Source: Bordetella genomosp. 13 (GTDB lineage: Bacteria > Pseudomonadota > Gammaproteobacteria > Burkholderiales > Burkholderiaceae_B). From it: a stretch of 64,000 bases of DNA. The DNA is taken from assembly GCF_007679965.1 (NCBI RefSeq), contig NZ_VEHL01000001.1:744001-808000 (forward strand). Reading direction: 5' to 3'. The notes beneath the pieces were generated by a model, which did no database searches, was not told the origin of the DNA, and saw only the letters and a list, made by a program, of their open reading frames with translations. Shown here piece by piece: positions 1 through 9,433 of this stretch. Numbering within the stretch: position 1 is the first letter of the stretch; each line of letters opens with the position of its first letter. The translations under genes and the position numbers were made by a program.

Positions 1-877
1 CCAGCGTGTGCTTGGTGTACAGCGTGGGACGCGGGTAGAGCAGCACCATGTCCGTGTTGGGCGTGGCGCGCTTGGACTGGTATTCGAGGAATTGGCTCTC
101 GTAGATCATCACCATCGGCGCCTTGCCGATGCCCATGGTGGTGTAGTCCTCGAAGGGACCGGCCGAGCTGGATTCCTGCAGGCCCTGCCGTAGGAACAGG
201 CCCGACAGCGCGGGCAGCAGCCGGTCGGCGTCGGCCTGCGTGTTCACGATGTTGCTGTCGTTCAGCACATAGCTGGCCAGCGCCAGGTACATGGCCCCGC
301 TGTTGGACTTGCGCACGTCGGTGGAGCTGACCAGGATGGACTTGCTGGTGTTGAACACCGTGTTGTCCGGCAGATCGTTCCAGCGCTTGCCCTGCGCGAT
401 CAGGCGCATCAGGCGGTCCATGTCGATGATGTAGTGCGTGCCGTTCTCGGTGCGCACCAGGCCGGCGTGCTCCAGCACCGGCACCAGCGTCTTCCACGAG
501 GCGATGGCCATGGGCGTGAAGAAGGGCTGGTAGACCTGGCGCGCGTTGGCGGCCTTCTGCAGCGTGATGGCCGCGGGCGCGCCGGCGGGAAAGCCGAAGT
601 CGTAGCCGTCCAGCTTGCGCGCGCTGATCTCGCGCGAGCCGACCTTGTCCACCGTGACGGTGAAGCCCAGCTGCTTCAGGCGCGCCTGCACGCGCGGGTC
701 CAGGAAGTAGGTTTCCTTCTCGGACCCGATCATGCCGCGGACCTGGACGACCGCTTTCGCGGCGGCCTGCGCGGCGTCATTCTCGAGCTTGCGGGTGGAG
801 GATACGTAGATGGCGCCGCCGATGCCGACCAGCAGGGCCACTGCCAGAATCGGCGCCAGGATCTTGCGTAGTTGCAT
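1..877 (-). CDS. Extracellular solute-binding-like protein (3' end beyond window)
   Basis: The visible 292 residues start with Met-Gln-Leu-Arg-Lys-Ile and one hydrophobic N-terminal helix (about residues 6-23) that could be a signal anchor or uncleaved signal peptide. The rest reads like a type 2 periplasmic substrate-binding fold, with stretches such as DGYDFGFPAGAP and a later TDMVLLYPRPTLY segment. It is probably membrane-tethered on the periplasmic face. The ligand cannot be told. The start at 877 is the first ATG after an upstream stop-rich stretch, and the C-terminus runs off the left edge. It is transcribed away from ychF. Family assignment is by resemblance only. Confidence 0.6.
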   Translation of the reverse strand, partial: MQLRKILAPILAVALLVGIGGAIYVSSTRKLENDAAQAAAKAVVQVRGMIGSEKETYFLDPRVQARLKQLGFTVTVDKVGSREISARKLDGYDFGFPAGAPAAITLQKAANARQVYQPFFTPMAIASWKTLVPVLEHAGLVRTENGTHYIIDMDRLMRLIAQGKRWNDLPDNTVFNTSKSILVSSTDVRKSNSGAMYLALASYVLNDSNIVNTQADADRLLPALSGLFLRQGLQESSSAGPFEDYTTMGIGKAPMVMIYESQFLEYQSKRATPNTDMVLLYPRPTLYTKHTL

Positions 878-1216
878 AAGCTCTGGTCTCTTGTTTGAGG
901 GGGCTTTAGGGGACGTACCCCCGCCGTCCGCGCAAGAATCGTATGTAGGCAGCGCGGCCAGGTCAAAGCCCGTTACCAGAAGATAAGTGCATGAAATGTC
1001 ATATTTATGAAGCTTTGCGGCGCCTTGCCGGGCGAGTGGCGCGGACCGGTTAAAATTCGCGCTTTCCCGGACCCGCCGCGCCTGGTTGGATCGTCAGACG
1101 ATTCCCATGTTGGTGCGCCCCGCGTCCACGGCTCACGCGATCCCGGCATGCGGATCGGGCACCCTCGGCCATGTTTTGTTTAGTGCCGGTAGTGCATTGA
1201 TATTTATAGGATTTCC
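878..1216. other. Divergent intergenic region before ychF
   Basis: These 339 bases separate the solute-binding gene from ychF. No credible gene was seen. An AGGA about 7 bases before the ychF ATG is a reasonable ribosome binding site. A weak promoter candidate (TTGTTT at 1176-1181, 17-base spacer, GATATT at 1199-1204) would give a very short leader. The stretch near 990-1020 is AT-richer than its surroundings and may carry the other promoter. Confidence 0.4.
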
Positions 1217-2308
1217 ATGGCTCTGCAATGCGGCATCGTCGGCCTGCCCAACGTGGGTAAATCGACCCTCTTCAACGCGCTGACCAAGGCGGGCATCGCC
1301 GCCGAGAACTACCCGTTCTGCACCATCGAACCCAACGTGGGCGTGGTCGAAGTGCCGGATTCGCGTCTGCAGAAGCTGGCCGAGATCGTCAAGCCCGAGC
1401 GCATCCTGCCGGCCACCGTCGAGTTCGTGGACATCGCCGGCCTGGTGGCCGGCGCCAGCCAGGGCGAAGGCCTGGGCAACCAGTTCCTCTCGCACATCCG
1501 CGAGACCGACGCCATCGTCAACGTGGTGCGCTGCTTCGAGGATCCCAACGTGATCCACGTGGCCAACAAGGTCGACCCCATCGCCGACATCGAGGTCATC
1601 GAGACCGAGCTGGCGCTGGCCGACCTGCAGACCGCCGAGAAGGCCCTGCAGCGCAACACCAAGACCGCGCGTTCCGGCGACAAGGAAGCGCAGCGCCTGG
1701 TGGCCGTGCTGGAGAAGTGCGTAGCCGTGCTGAACGAGGCCAAGCCGGTGCGTTCGGTCGACCTGTCCGACGAAGAGCGTGCGCTGATCGCGCCGCTGTG
1801 CTTCATCACCGCCAAGCCCGCCATGTACGTGGGCAACGTCAGCGACACCGGCTTCACCGACAACCCGCTGCTGGACCGCCTGGTCGAGTTCGCCAACAAG
1901 CGCAACGCGCCGGTGGTGGCCATCTGCGCCGCCATCGAGGCCGAGATCGCCGATTTGCCGGACGAAGACCGGGAAGTGTTCCTGGCCGACATGGGCATGG
2001 AAGAGCCGGGGTTGAATCGCTTGATCCGTGCTGCGTTCAAGCTGCTGGGCCTGCAGACGTACTTCACGGCGGGCGTGAAGGAAGTGCGGGCGTGGACGAT
2101 TCGCATTGGTGCGACCGGGCCGCAGGCGGCCGGCGTGATCCACACCGACTTCGAGCGTGGGTTCATTCGCGCGCAGACGATCGCGTATGACGACTACATC
2201 GCCTACAAGGGCGAGCAGGGTGCGAAGGAAGCCGGGAAGATGCGCGCGGAAGGGAAGGAGTATGTGGTGCAGGATGGGGACGTGATGAACTTTTTGTTCA
2301 ACGTCTGA
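1217..2308 (+). CDS. ychF: Redox-responsive ATPase/GTPase YchF (OLA1 family)
   Basis: This 363-aa protein has the full family length. The P-loop GLPNVGKS is at residues 9-16, and the C-terminal TGS domain ends in the near-universal NFLFNV. YchF is a ribosome-associated P-loop NTPase of the Obg group that prefers ATP and is linked to oxidative-stress control of translation. The ATG at 1217 has an AGGA upstream. The last codons and stop lie in the 12-base repeat that also appears at 19553, so this gene is the inferred insertion target of the adjoining island. The coding sequence is intact, but its probable terminator has been pushed about 17 kb downstream. Confidence 0.97.
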   Translation: MALQCGIVGLPNVGKSTLFNALTKAGIAAENYPFCTIEPNVGVVEVPDSRLQKLAEIVKPERILPATVEFVDIAGLVAGASQGEGLGNQFLSHIRETDAIVNVVRCFEDPNVIHVANKVDPIADIEVIETELALADLQTAEKALQRNTKTARSGDKEAQRLVAVLEKCVAVLNEAKPVRSVDLSDEERALIAPLCFITAKPAMYVGNVSDTGFTDNPLLDRLVEFANKRNAPVVAICAAIEAEIADLPDEDREVFLADMGMEEPGLNRLIRAAFKLLGLQTYFTAGVKEVRAWTIRIGATGPQAAGVIHTDFERGFIRAQTIAYDDYIAYKGEQGAKEAGKMRAEGKEYVVQDGDVMNFLFNV

Positions 2309-2309
2309 C
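2298..2309 (+). repeat. attL: 12-base core at the 3' end of ychF
   Basis: TCAACGTCTGAC covers the last two full codons and the stop of ychF. The identical 12 bases occur at 19553-19564, followed directly by a terminator suited to ychF. Together they bracket a segment with an integrase at its left end, as expected for site-specific integration. Cleavage positions within the core are not known. Confidence 0.75.
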
Positions 2310-2438
2310 GATTTTTGCCGTATCTCGGTGGCGCTCAGTAGCGCTTGGTGGACAGATTGGCCCTTTGTAAGTCAACGGGTTGCATAAACAATACGGTCTA
2401 CTGAGCGTTCCTATTGTTCATCGAGGTCTGAAAAATTC

Positions 2439-2480
2439 GGGGGTAGCGTTGGGGGTACTCGTGTTCAACCGTGGGGGTAC
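2439..2480 (+). repeat. Left-end GGGGGTA(C) direct repeats (probable integrase arm sites)
   Basis: Three same-orientation copies lie at 2439-2445 (GGGGGTA followed by G), 2451-2458 and 2473-2480 (GGGGGTAC), between attL and the integrase start. Two more are at the right end (19440-19447, 19452-19459). Paired arrays near both att cores and beside the integrase gene fit arm-type binding sites; that role is inferred from position. Confidence 0.55.
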
Positions 2481-2504
2481 TTTTCCCCGCAGTGAAGTCC
2501 AACG

Positions 2505-3715
2505 ATGCCCGAAAACCTACTCACCGACCTCAAGGTCAGGTCGGCCAAATCGACTGATCGAGATTGGAAACTTTCAGACGGGGGGGCTTGTTCCTGCTGG
2601 TCAAGCCCACCGGCGGCAAGCTCTGGCGGTGGAAGTACCGCCTGCAAGGCAAGGAGAACCTCTTTGCCATCGGCGGCTTTCCTCAAGTAAGCCTTGCGGA
2701 GGCGCGCGCGGCCCGCGAGAAGGCGCGCGCATTGGTCAAGCAAGGCATCCATCCTGCCCATGAGCGGCAGCAGGTCAAGCAGCGCAACCTCGAAGCGCTG
2801 GAGGAACGCAAGCGCGCAAAAGAAAGCTCGTTCGCCAAGGTGGCGCAGGCGTACCTGGCCGAGATCAAGCCAGTCTTTGCGCTCAGTTCCTACCGGACGA
2901 AAGAATCCCGCATCGGGAAGTACCTGTCGCCGAAGTTCGATGGGACGCCGATGAGCGACATTGGCGTCAAGCAGATTCGCCCGCTGCTGGAGGAATGCAA
3001 GTCCCACGGAGCCTGGGCGGCGATTCACGTCAAAGGCGATCTGTCGGCGATCTTTGAGTTCGCGGTGTTGCGGGGGCTGGTCGAGGCCAATCCGATTCCC
3101 AGTCTTCGTGGGCTACTGCGCGTGCCGTTCAGCGAGAGCAAAGCGGCGATGACGCGAGAGCAAATCCAGAGGTTCTATCAGGAGTTGCGCGGCTACCGGG
3201 GTTATCCGGAAACCTCGATGTGCTTGCGGCTGATTGCGCTGACCGCCTGCCGTCCAGGGGAGGCGGCGGATGCCGAGTGGGACGAGTTCGACTTTGAGGA
3301 TGCATTGTGGCGTCGGCCTGCGGCGAAGATGAAAGCCCGGCGTGACCATGTCAGCCCGTTGTCTGCACAGGCCATTGCCGTGCTGAAGGATTTGCAGTGC
3401 ATCACGGGCGGTGGCCGCTATCTGTTCCCGCACCGGAGCGGCAAGGGCTTTACTACGCCTAACCGGCTGACTTACGCGATGCGCGACATGAACCTGGGCC
3501 GGGGTACGACGCCGCATTGTTGGCGGACGACCTTTTCAACCTGGGCCAATGAGAACGGATACCGGCCTGATGCGATTGAACGGCAACTTGCCCACGTGGA
3601 AAGCAACAAGGTGCGGGCGACGTACAACAAGGCGCTGCTGCTGGATCAGAGAAGGACGTTGTTGCAGGACTGGGCGGACTATCTGGGGGCGGCGGAGGTC
3701 AGCGTCGCGGCATAG
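2505..3715 (+). pseudogene. P4-type tyrosine integrase, frameshifted near the N-terminus
   Basis: The N-terminal part (2505 to about 2585) reads up to KLSDGG in one frame. The rest, from GLFLLVKPTGGK to the stop at 3715, is in another frame. The join is a run of seven G at 2580-2586. Eight G would restore the usual D-G-G-G-L-hydrophobic start of the DUF4102 domain. The remainder looks complete: a core domain with an Arg in TACRPGEA, HCWR, LAHVESN, and a terminal Tyr in RATYNKALLL. Full length would be about 404 aa. The gene sits directly inside attL, as expected for the enzyme that moved this island. A real frameshift, phase-variable homopolymer or sequencing error are all possible. Confidence 0.8.
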
Positions 3716-4153
3716 GGATGCTTTGGCCGGGTGTTGCAGAACGAATGGACAGGGCGGCCTTTTCCTTTTCTGGATAAGGCCGTTGTCCCTTGAATGCCGT
3801 TCCTTTGCCGTTTGCCTTTGTCGAAGGCTGGGAGCTGAGAATAAGGCAAACAATGGGAATAAATGGGGTAAATACGCATTTAATACCCCTTTTTGCGATT
3901 GGCAAAGCAGGAAGCCAACAGGAATGGCAGTGGGTACAAAAACGCTTCGAGCGGCTGAGCCCGCATCGCTAGCTGCTCAGCGGACTGAATGAAACCAAAG
4001 GTTTCCGAAAATTAGGGAAGTCACATGGATATGTGCATCGAAAATCTGCGTCGCGCGCTGCTCGATGGAGTATTTGTCTAGGAGGCTGTCGGACCTGGGA
4101 GTCGGCGGCTGCAAAATGGCCGCAGTGGCCCCAAGTCCGACAGATTTCGAGGA
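3716..4153. other. Non-coding stretch between integrase and defence operon
   Basis: These 438 bases separate two converging genes, the + strand integrase and the - strand helicase. No convincing gene or named RNA was found. An imperfect inverted repeat at 4088-4141 is the only clear structure. Confidence 0.4.
4088..4141 (-). terminator. Inverted repeat after the helicase gene (possible terminator)
   Basis: GTCGGACCTGGG at 4088-4099 pairs with CCCAAGTCCGAC at 4130-4141 with one mismatch, and the loop holds further G/C pairing. It starts 12 bases past the helicase stop, so it could end the minus-strand operon. There is no U-tract, which weakens an intrinsic-terminator reading. Confidence 0.3.
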
Positions 4154-6949
4154 TCACGTCTCCCGACCGATGATTTCGACGTAGCCGATCAGTTCCGCCG
4201 AGTAGCTGCCGTCGCCATTTGCGGCTCCCTTGTGCTTCAGCTCACGCTGCAAGGTCGGCTCAACTGCTCTGGCGAATAGATCAATCCGCTGTTCTGGTTG
4301 GAATGTCGGTGTGGCTGGCGGTGCTTGCAGGTATTTTTCGCACAGGCGCTCGACTGCCGGAATGCGCGTGCCGTCCTGCTTGACGGCAATGGGCTGCACC
4401 ACGACGCGGCGTTCTCCTTTGCCAGCGGATGTTTCAACCATCCACAGCGACAGCAGAACCGGCTCGTCCACGTCGCCCGATGCGGCAATGCCGACTTCTT
4501 CCGGTGGCACGCTGCGCCAGCGCCCCAGCTCCTCCTGTACCAACGGATGATCCAGACCCATCAGTTGCAGATTGTCCTGGTTGGTCGCGGCTTCGCGGCT
4601 CAAGGTGAAGCGGGCTTGACACGTGCCTTCCTCCGTGACGAGGTCGCAGGTCGCATCGTCCACCTTGACCAGTTTCTGCTGGCGATCCGCGACCGCCGCC
4701 GAGAGAAAGCGCACCAGTCGATCCAGACTGGACGACACATCCGAGAAGGGCTTGTAGTCGTCGAGGCTGAAGCCGTCGAGGTCTTGGAACAGGTCGAACA
4801 CCACCTGCCGCGCCTCGCGGGAGTTCGACAGCGCCGCCTCCAGCTCCACCTGCGTGCGCTTCAGTTCCGGGTCGGACAGAGCCTCCTGATAGAGGCGGTC
4901 GTAGTTCAACCGTTCCGACAACTGCCCAAGAATTTGCGCGCGCAGGTCTTCGGCCACGTTGCCCTGGTCATCCACCTTGCCGACCGTGCGCGCGATCTCG
5001 GTCAGCTTCTCGTCGAGCAGCAGGAAAATGCGGCCCTCGATGGTGTCCGACAGCACGAGGTTATAGACCTGCGCGGTGTCGCGCTGACCGTAGCGATGGA
5101 TGCGCCCGATGCGCTGCTCCATGTCCATCGGGTTCCATGGCAGGTCGAAGTTGAACAAAACGCGCGCGAACTGCAGGTTGATACCTTCGCGCCCGGCCGC
5201 CGTGCAGACCAGTACGCGCGGGCCATCCTTCAGGCGGAAGCGCCGGTCCGCCGCCACCTTCGCGCCGTGGTCTCCACCGCGCAGCACGGCAACGCCCTGG
5301 CCGGGGAAGGTCTGCTCTATCTCGCGGGCGATCATGTCCACCGTGCCGAGGTAGGTGGCGAAGATCACGATCTTCTCGTTGGGGTTCTGCCGCCACAGCG
5401 TGCCCAAACCGTCGAGCAACTTCTGCATCTTGGTTTCGCGCTCCGCCGGAAACAGGCGCAACAAGTCGCCAATGCGCAGGCGTTCCTCGGGTAGATGCAG
5501 GTTCACCACCGCCGACGCGGCTTCTTCCGCGTGTGTGGCCGAATACTCGCTGCCGTAGGGATCGGAGGCCATCTCCAGCGCCTCTTCGTCCAGCTTCTTC
5601 ACCAACCGATACTTCAGGTCGGCCAGCACACGATCCACCTCGCTGCGCCCGACGCTGTCTCGGGCCAGGCCAAATTCCTCGTGGATCAGCTCCCGCGCCT
5701 CCTCGGTCAGGCGTTCACGGCCCTCGATGTCTAGTTCCTTGTCGCGGAGGAAGGCTTCGTGCAGCGTCAGCATCAGCAGGCGGCGCTTGAGCGTGCGGCG
5801 TACGGCGGCGAAGCTCGACGCTGCGATCTTCTGGAAGATCGCCATCAGGAAGCCCAGCGCCCGCCCTTGGTTGCCTTGACGGCGCGCAAGGTCGAAGCCA
5901 TCCTCCAGGTACTCGCGCAGCTTCTCGTAAAACAGCCGCTCGGCTTGGTTCATCACGAAGGATTCGGTGTGAACCCAGCGGCGTGCGAACAGCGGCGAGC
6001 CATCCGGCTGGCAGGCATCGGCCTTGGTGCGGCGGAACATCACCGTGTTAAGCCGGTGCCGTTCTTCCAGCATCTCCTCGGGGCTGCGGAACAGCGTTGG
6101 GTTCAGCAATTGCACCAGCATCCAGAACTGGAAGTGATTGCCCTGATGCGGCGTGGCCGACAGCAGCACGAGGTCGCGGGAATGATCCTTCAGCGCCTCG
6201 GCCAGCTTGTAGTTTTCTGTCTTGCGCACCTTGCCGCCGGTGCGGTAGGCGGTCAGGTGATGCGCTTCGTCAAACACCACCAGATCCCAGTGCGGCGCAT
6301 CCAGCAGGCGCTTGATGCGCACTGGACGCTTCAGGGTGTCGATGCTGGCGATCAGCCGGTCGTGCTTGGCGAAGGCATTGGTTTTGCGATCGGTGATGTC
6401 GCCCTCGGAGCCAAATACCTCGAAGTCGAGGTTGAACACCTCGTTCAATTCCCGGTGCCAGTTGTTCACAAGGCCAGCAGGCACCACCATCAGCGCGCGG
6501 GTCAATTCGCCTCGGCTAGCCAGCTCGCGCAGGATCAGCGCGGTTTCGATGGTTTTGCCAAGGCCCACCTCGTCGGCGATCAGGTAGCGCCGGGGTGAGG
6601 CGGTGGCGATGCGGTGCGTCAGCACCACCTGATGCGGCAGCAGGTCGATCTTGGCCGAGGTCAGCGCCGAGGCGCTTTCCATCACAGGTAGCGCGTGCGC
6701 CTCGTAGGACAACCATGCCTTGCGCGACCGCTCCGTGCCGCCATTCACAGCACGCAGAATGCGCTCGGTGCGCGTGAGTTCGCGCCGTAGCGACGCCACC
6801 GGCACGCGTCGTTCGCCGACGCCGAAGAACGCACGCAAATAGCCATCACGCGCCGAGTCGAGCACAACGCCTTGGCCGTACTCGTGGTGGGTGATGCGCT
6901 CGCCAGAACGGAAGGCGCTTTCGGCTTCAATCTCAGCCATTGCGATCAT
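4154..6949 (-). CDS. SNF2/HepA-type superfamily 2 helicase of the BREX-like operon
   Basis: A 931-aa protein. Motif I is DEVGLGKT (residues 126-133), motif II DEAH (227-230), motif III SATP, and the late motif QRIGRIHRYGQ is typical of RapA/HepA and other SNF2-like translocases. The N-terminus (residues 14-30) has a G-x-R-x-x-H-x-x-x-G-x-G-x-V pattern like small nucleic-acid-binding Tudor/CarD folds. It probably translocates on DNA and serves as the effector or remodeller; type 3 BREX also includes an SF2 helicase. It is the last gene of the operon and overlaps the upstream gene by 17 bases. A second in-frame ATG at 6940 is an alternative start. Confidence 0.85.
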   Translation of the reverse strand: MIAMAEIEAESAFRSGERITHHEYGQGVVLDSARDGYLRAFFGVGERRVPVASLRRELTRTERILRAVNGGTERSRKAWLSYEAHALPVMESASALTSAKIDLLPHQVVLTHRIATASPRRYLIADEVGLGKTIETALILRELASRGELTRALMVVPAGLVNNWHRELNEVFNLDFEVFGSEGDITDRKTNAFAKHDRLIASIDTLKRPVRIKRLLDAPHWDLVVFDEAHHLTAYRTGGKVRKTENYKLAEALKDHSRDLVLLSATPHQGNHFQFWMLVQLLNPTLFRSPEEMLEERHRLNTVMFRRTKADACQPDGSPLFARRWVHTESFVMNQAERLFYEKLREYLEDGFDLARRQGNQGRALGFLMAIFQKIAASSFAAVRRTLKRRLLMLTLHEAFLRDKELDIEGRERLTEEARELIHEEFGLARDSVGRSEVDRVLADLKYRLVKKLDEEALEMASDPYGSEYSATHAEEAASAVVNLHLPEERLRIGDLLRLFPAERETKMQKLLDGLGTLWRQNPNEKIVIFATYLGTVDMIAREIEQTFPGQGVAVLRGGDHGAKVAADRRFRLKDGPRVLVCTAAGREGINLQFARVLFNFDLPWNPMDMEQRIGRIHRYGQRDTAQVYNLVLSDTIEGRIFLLLDEKLTEIARTVGKVDDQGNVAEDLRAQILGQLSERLNYDRLYQEALSDPELKRTQVELEAALSNSREARQVVFDLFQDLDGFSLDDYKPFSDVSSSLDRLVRFLSAAVADRQQKLVKVDDATCDLVTEEGTCQARFTLSREAATNQDNLQLMGLDHPLVQEELGRWRSVPPEEVGIAASGDVDEPVLLSLWMVETSAGKGERRVVVQPIAVKQDGTRIPAVERLCEKYLQAPPATPTFQPEQRIDLFARAVEPTLQRELKHKGAANGDGSYSAELIGYVEIIGRET

Positions 6950-8939
6950 CCAGCTCTTTCAACGCACGCGAGAATCTGTCCTCATGAGGGTCGTTCTCGA
7001 CAGCTTTCTCGAAAGCGCGGCGAACTTCCGGCAAAGCTGCTTTGTTCCAACGCAGTACCCGTCCCAAGTCATACCAAGCCCAAGCATGGCGCGCGCGCGG
7101 TGCATCCATCTGCACCACGCGCTGCAGCATTTCACGAGCTTCATCCAGCAGCCTCTTATAGGCAGCGCTGCTTTGGGATCGTTGCCCTGGCCGTGCCTCT
7201 CCTGCAAGTTTCATTTTTACTTGGGCGAACTCGTGCAATGCTTTGGCATCTTGAAGAACAGCATTTCCCGCCAACTGAAAATAGCGATGCGCCTTCTTTA
7301 AACGTCCGGCACGCTTCTCTTGTATTGCTGCATCAAAGGCATCTGCTACGGCATCCAGTTCTGGCAAACGATTCAGCCAGGCAACGGCTTCCTTCTGTTT
7401 CCCTGCATCGAGCCAAGCGGAGGCAATGAGTGTTATCAACGATGCGCCGTTTGCTGTTGGATTACTCGTTTTAAACTGCTGATAGATCGTTTCTGCTCCA
7501 TGAATATCTCCCTTGGACACCAGTTCCTTCGCCAATTCCGCAGCCACGCCAAGCGTGGAGGGATTGGCCTTGTAGGCATCTTGCAGGCGCAATAACGCCC
7601 CCTGCGCATCACCAGTCGCCCGCAGATGAGCAACATCTTGGAGCGCCAGAATCGCTTGATACTCTGGATGCACGGGCAGCGTGACGCGGAAATAACTTCT
7701 CGCCTCATCAAAGTCGAATCGCGGCGGTGGAGAGCCGTTCTGTTCCATCGTTCTTCTGACCTTGGGAATACCCGTTCCGCGCCCCTCGGCCAGCCTAAGC
7801 TCTTTCAAAAGCTCTCCAATGCGGCGATTGCGGGCGGGCACAGGCGGTAAAGGCGCAGAGCCATCCAGATGCTTGATCTCGACACCCGGCACTGGCCCCG
7901 GATAGCTGATAATCTCCATCCGGTCGGGGTAAAGGTAGACCTTCACCGGCTCTTGGACGCCCTCATACGAACGGTGATAGACTGCATTCACCAGGGCTTC
8001 GCGCAAGGCCAATGAGGGGTAACTAACCCAATGACCCGCCTGGGTTCGCCCAGGCAGCTTCTGGATCATACGAACAGACAGTCCCTCCAGATAGGCAAGG
8101 CATTCCCGAAGCTGCTCCTGCACGGGGCGCTTGTTGAATACTTTTTCTTCCAGCACGTTGCCACTGGAATCCCCTGCGAACTGCACGACCTCTATCCGCG
8201 CACCAGGAAACCACTGTTCAGGATTCTGGCTGAAAAATAGCAGCCCGACATTGCGCGGGGCATCGTGCCCATTCACCGGGTCTGCAATGCGCAGCGCTCG
8301 GTAAAGCGCCTTAGTATCGGGTTCATCCACCAAACCGCTACCGATGTCATTCAAAAACTCGCGCACCTTGGTTTCACGAATATCAAGCACGCTAGCTTGC
8401 AACGCACGCCGGTCATCGAAAGGCACTCGCGCCGTCAACTGCATGAGCTGGATTTTCAGTTCCGGTTGCCTTTCCGCATCTACTGTTTCCGATCCCAGAC
8501 GGATGTAGAACTTTCTGGATGCACCTTTCTCGACAGACTCCGGCGCTTGATGTGGTCGTGCTTGGCTGCCGGGTGCCCAAATCGCCAAAATCCGCTGCCC
8601 TCCATGAGTTTCTGGCGAGAGGACCGGTTGATATACAGGATCAATGACGTTGCAGCGCCCTCGTATCCATTTCTGAGCATCTTCAATTTCTTTTTCTGAA
8701 AGACCTTCGGCCGGCAAAATTGCCGCGCCAGCCTGTTCAGCAACACCAATGACGATGTAACCACCGTTCAAATTCTGAAAATCGTTGGCAAATGCACAGA
8801 TCGTCCGAATGACTTGGGAGCCTGTGGTCCTTTCGTCCCAGGATGCCTTGAACTCAACGCGAGCGGATTCGACGCCTTGCAGGCGCAATAAATCATCGAC
8901 GTTGATGGGGAGTATGGAAGACATAGCGTCATCCTTCAT
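6933..8939 (-). CDS. AlbA_2/Schlafen-type ATP-binding protein with helical-repeat tail
   Basis: 668 aa. The N-terminus (about residues 20-150) has the AlbA_2 signature, including ESARVEFKASW and GGYIVIGV. The middle (about 290-430) resembles the GHKL-like domain of COG2865 proteins, with LREALVNAVYHRSY, EIISYPGPVPG and a GRGTGI glycine motif. The last 235 or so residues form degenerate TPR-like helices, which most family members lack. AlbA_2 proteins occur as putative regulators or nucleases in phage-defence loci. The ATG overlaps the upstream stop (ATGA). GC is clearly lower than in flanking operon genes (52% over 7261-7320 against 70% over 13021-13080, counted by eye), suggesting it joined the operon separately. 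Confidence 0.75.
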   Translation of the reverse strand: MKDDAMSSILPINVDDLLRLQGVESARVEFKASWDERTTGSQVIRTICAFANDFQNLNGGYIVIGVAEQAGAAILPAEGLSEKEIEDAQKWIRGRCNVIDPVYQPVLSPETHGGQRILAIWAPGSQARPHQAPESVEKGASRKFYIRLGSETVDAERQPELKIQLMQLTARVPFDDRRALQASVLDIRETKVREFLNDIGSGLVDEPDTKALYRALRIADPVNGHDAPRNVGLLFFSQNPEQWFPGARIEVVQFAGDSSGNVLEEKVFNKRPVQEQLRECLAYLEGLSVRMIQKLPGRTQAGHWVSYPSLALREALVNAVYHRSYEGVQEPVKVYLYPDRMEIISYPGPVPGVEIKHLDGSAPLPPVPARNRRIGELLKELRLAEGRGTGIPKVRRTMEQNGSPPPRFDFDEARSYFRVTLPVHPEYQAILALQDVAHLRATGDAQGALLRLQDAYKANPSTLGVAAELAKELVSKGDIHGAETIYQQFKTSNPTANGASLITLIASAWLDAGKQKEAVAWLNRLPELDAVADAFDAAIQEKRAGRLKKAHRYFQLAGNAVLQDAKALHEFAQVKMKLAGEARPGQRSQSSAAYKRLLDEAREMLQRVVQMDAPRARHAWAWYDLGRVLRWNKAALPEVRRAFEKAVENDPHEDRFSRALKELDDRNG

Positions 8940-9433
8940 GTAATTCGTAGATGGAAAAGACCCGCAGGCCTGCCTCCGTCGCGCAGCAGAATTTCCTGCG
9001 GGTACTCATTGGCTTGGCCCCACAGAATGCGTCCAAGGTCGATCTGGTGCCCGTGGGGCGTGTGGCATAGCCAGCTCACCTCATCGGTGGCGGCATTCGC
9101 CCTGATGCGGTTGTGGCCACCGGGCAGCCAGAACACCAACGCGCCATCGCTTCCCCATTCGTCCTGAAACGACAGCACGGCAGGCTTGATGGTGTCAGCC
9201 AGCCACGTTTCGGCATCCGTTGGCGTCAGTAGATCGAGGCTGCCATCCAGTCCGGCGACCACCAGCGTTCTGCCTCCATTGCTCGGCAGGTCGTCGGGCC
9301 ATTGCCCTGTGGCGCGCAAAAACTGGCGCAGGCTCCACACCTCGCTGGCCACGCAGATCTGGTTGCGGGCCTCTTCGTCCCATACCCAACTGGTGCCGCG
9401 CACCTGCCAGACCGAGTCGCGCAGTTGTCTCAT
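8936..9433 (-). CDS. Unknown 165-aa protein in the BREX-like operon
   Basis: I do not recognise the family. The protein is soluble, Trp-rich (several in the first 50 residues), with no Cys cluster, signal or membrane segment. The ATG at 9431-9433 overlaps the methyltransferase stop (ATGA), and its own stop overlaps the next ATG in the same way, so it is translationally coupled on both sides and very likely a true system component. A GGAG about 10 bases upstream supports this start over the TTG at 9448. It could be a partner of the methyltransferase or helicase, but nothing in the sequence shows that directly. Confidence 0.7.
   Translation of the reverse strand: MRQLRDSVWQVRGTSWVWDEEARNQICVASEVWSLRQFLRATGQWPDDLPSNGGRTLVVAGLDGSLDLLTPTDAETWLADTIKPAVLSFQDEWGSDGALVFWLPGGHNRIRANAATDEVSWLCHTPHGHQIDLGRILWGQANEYPQEILLRDGGRPAGLFHLRIT

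Noticed and set aside
2298-2309. A tRNA gene as the island target
   Set aside because: No cloverleaf could be drawn at either end. The repeat is the end of the ychF coding sequence.
2439-2480. Short repeats as the start of a CRISPR array
   Set aside because: The repeats are 8 bases with irregular spacing and no cas genes. Their pairing with the other island end fits integrase sites.
2577-2590. Programmed -1 frameshifting in the integrase
   Set aside because: Pure G-runs can slip, but no downstream stimulatory hairpin was clear and other members of the family do not need it. A mutation or sequence error is simpler.
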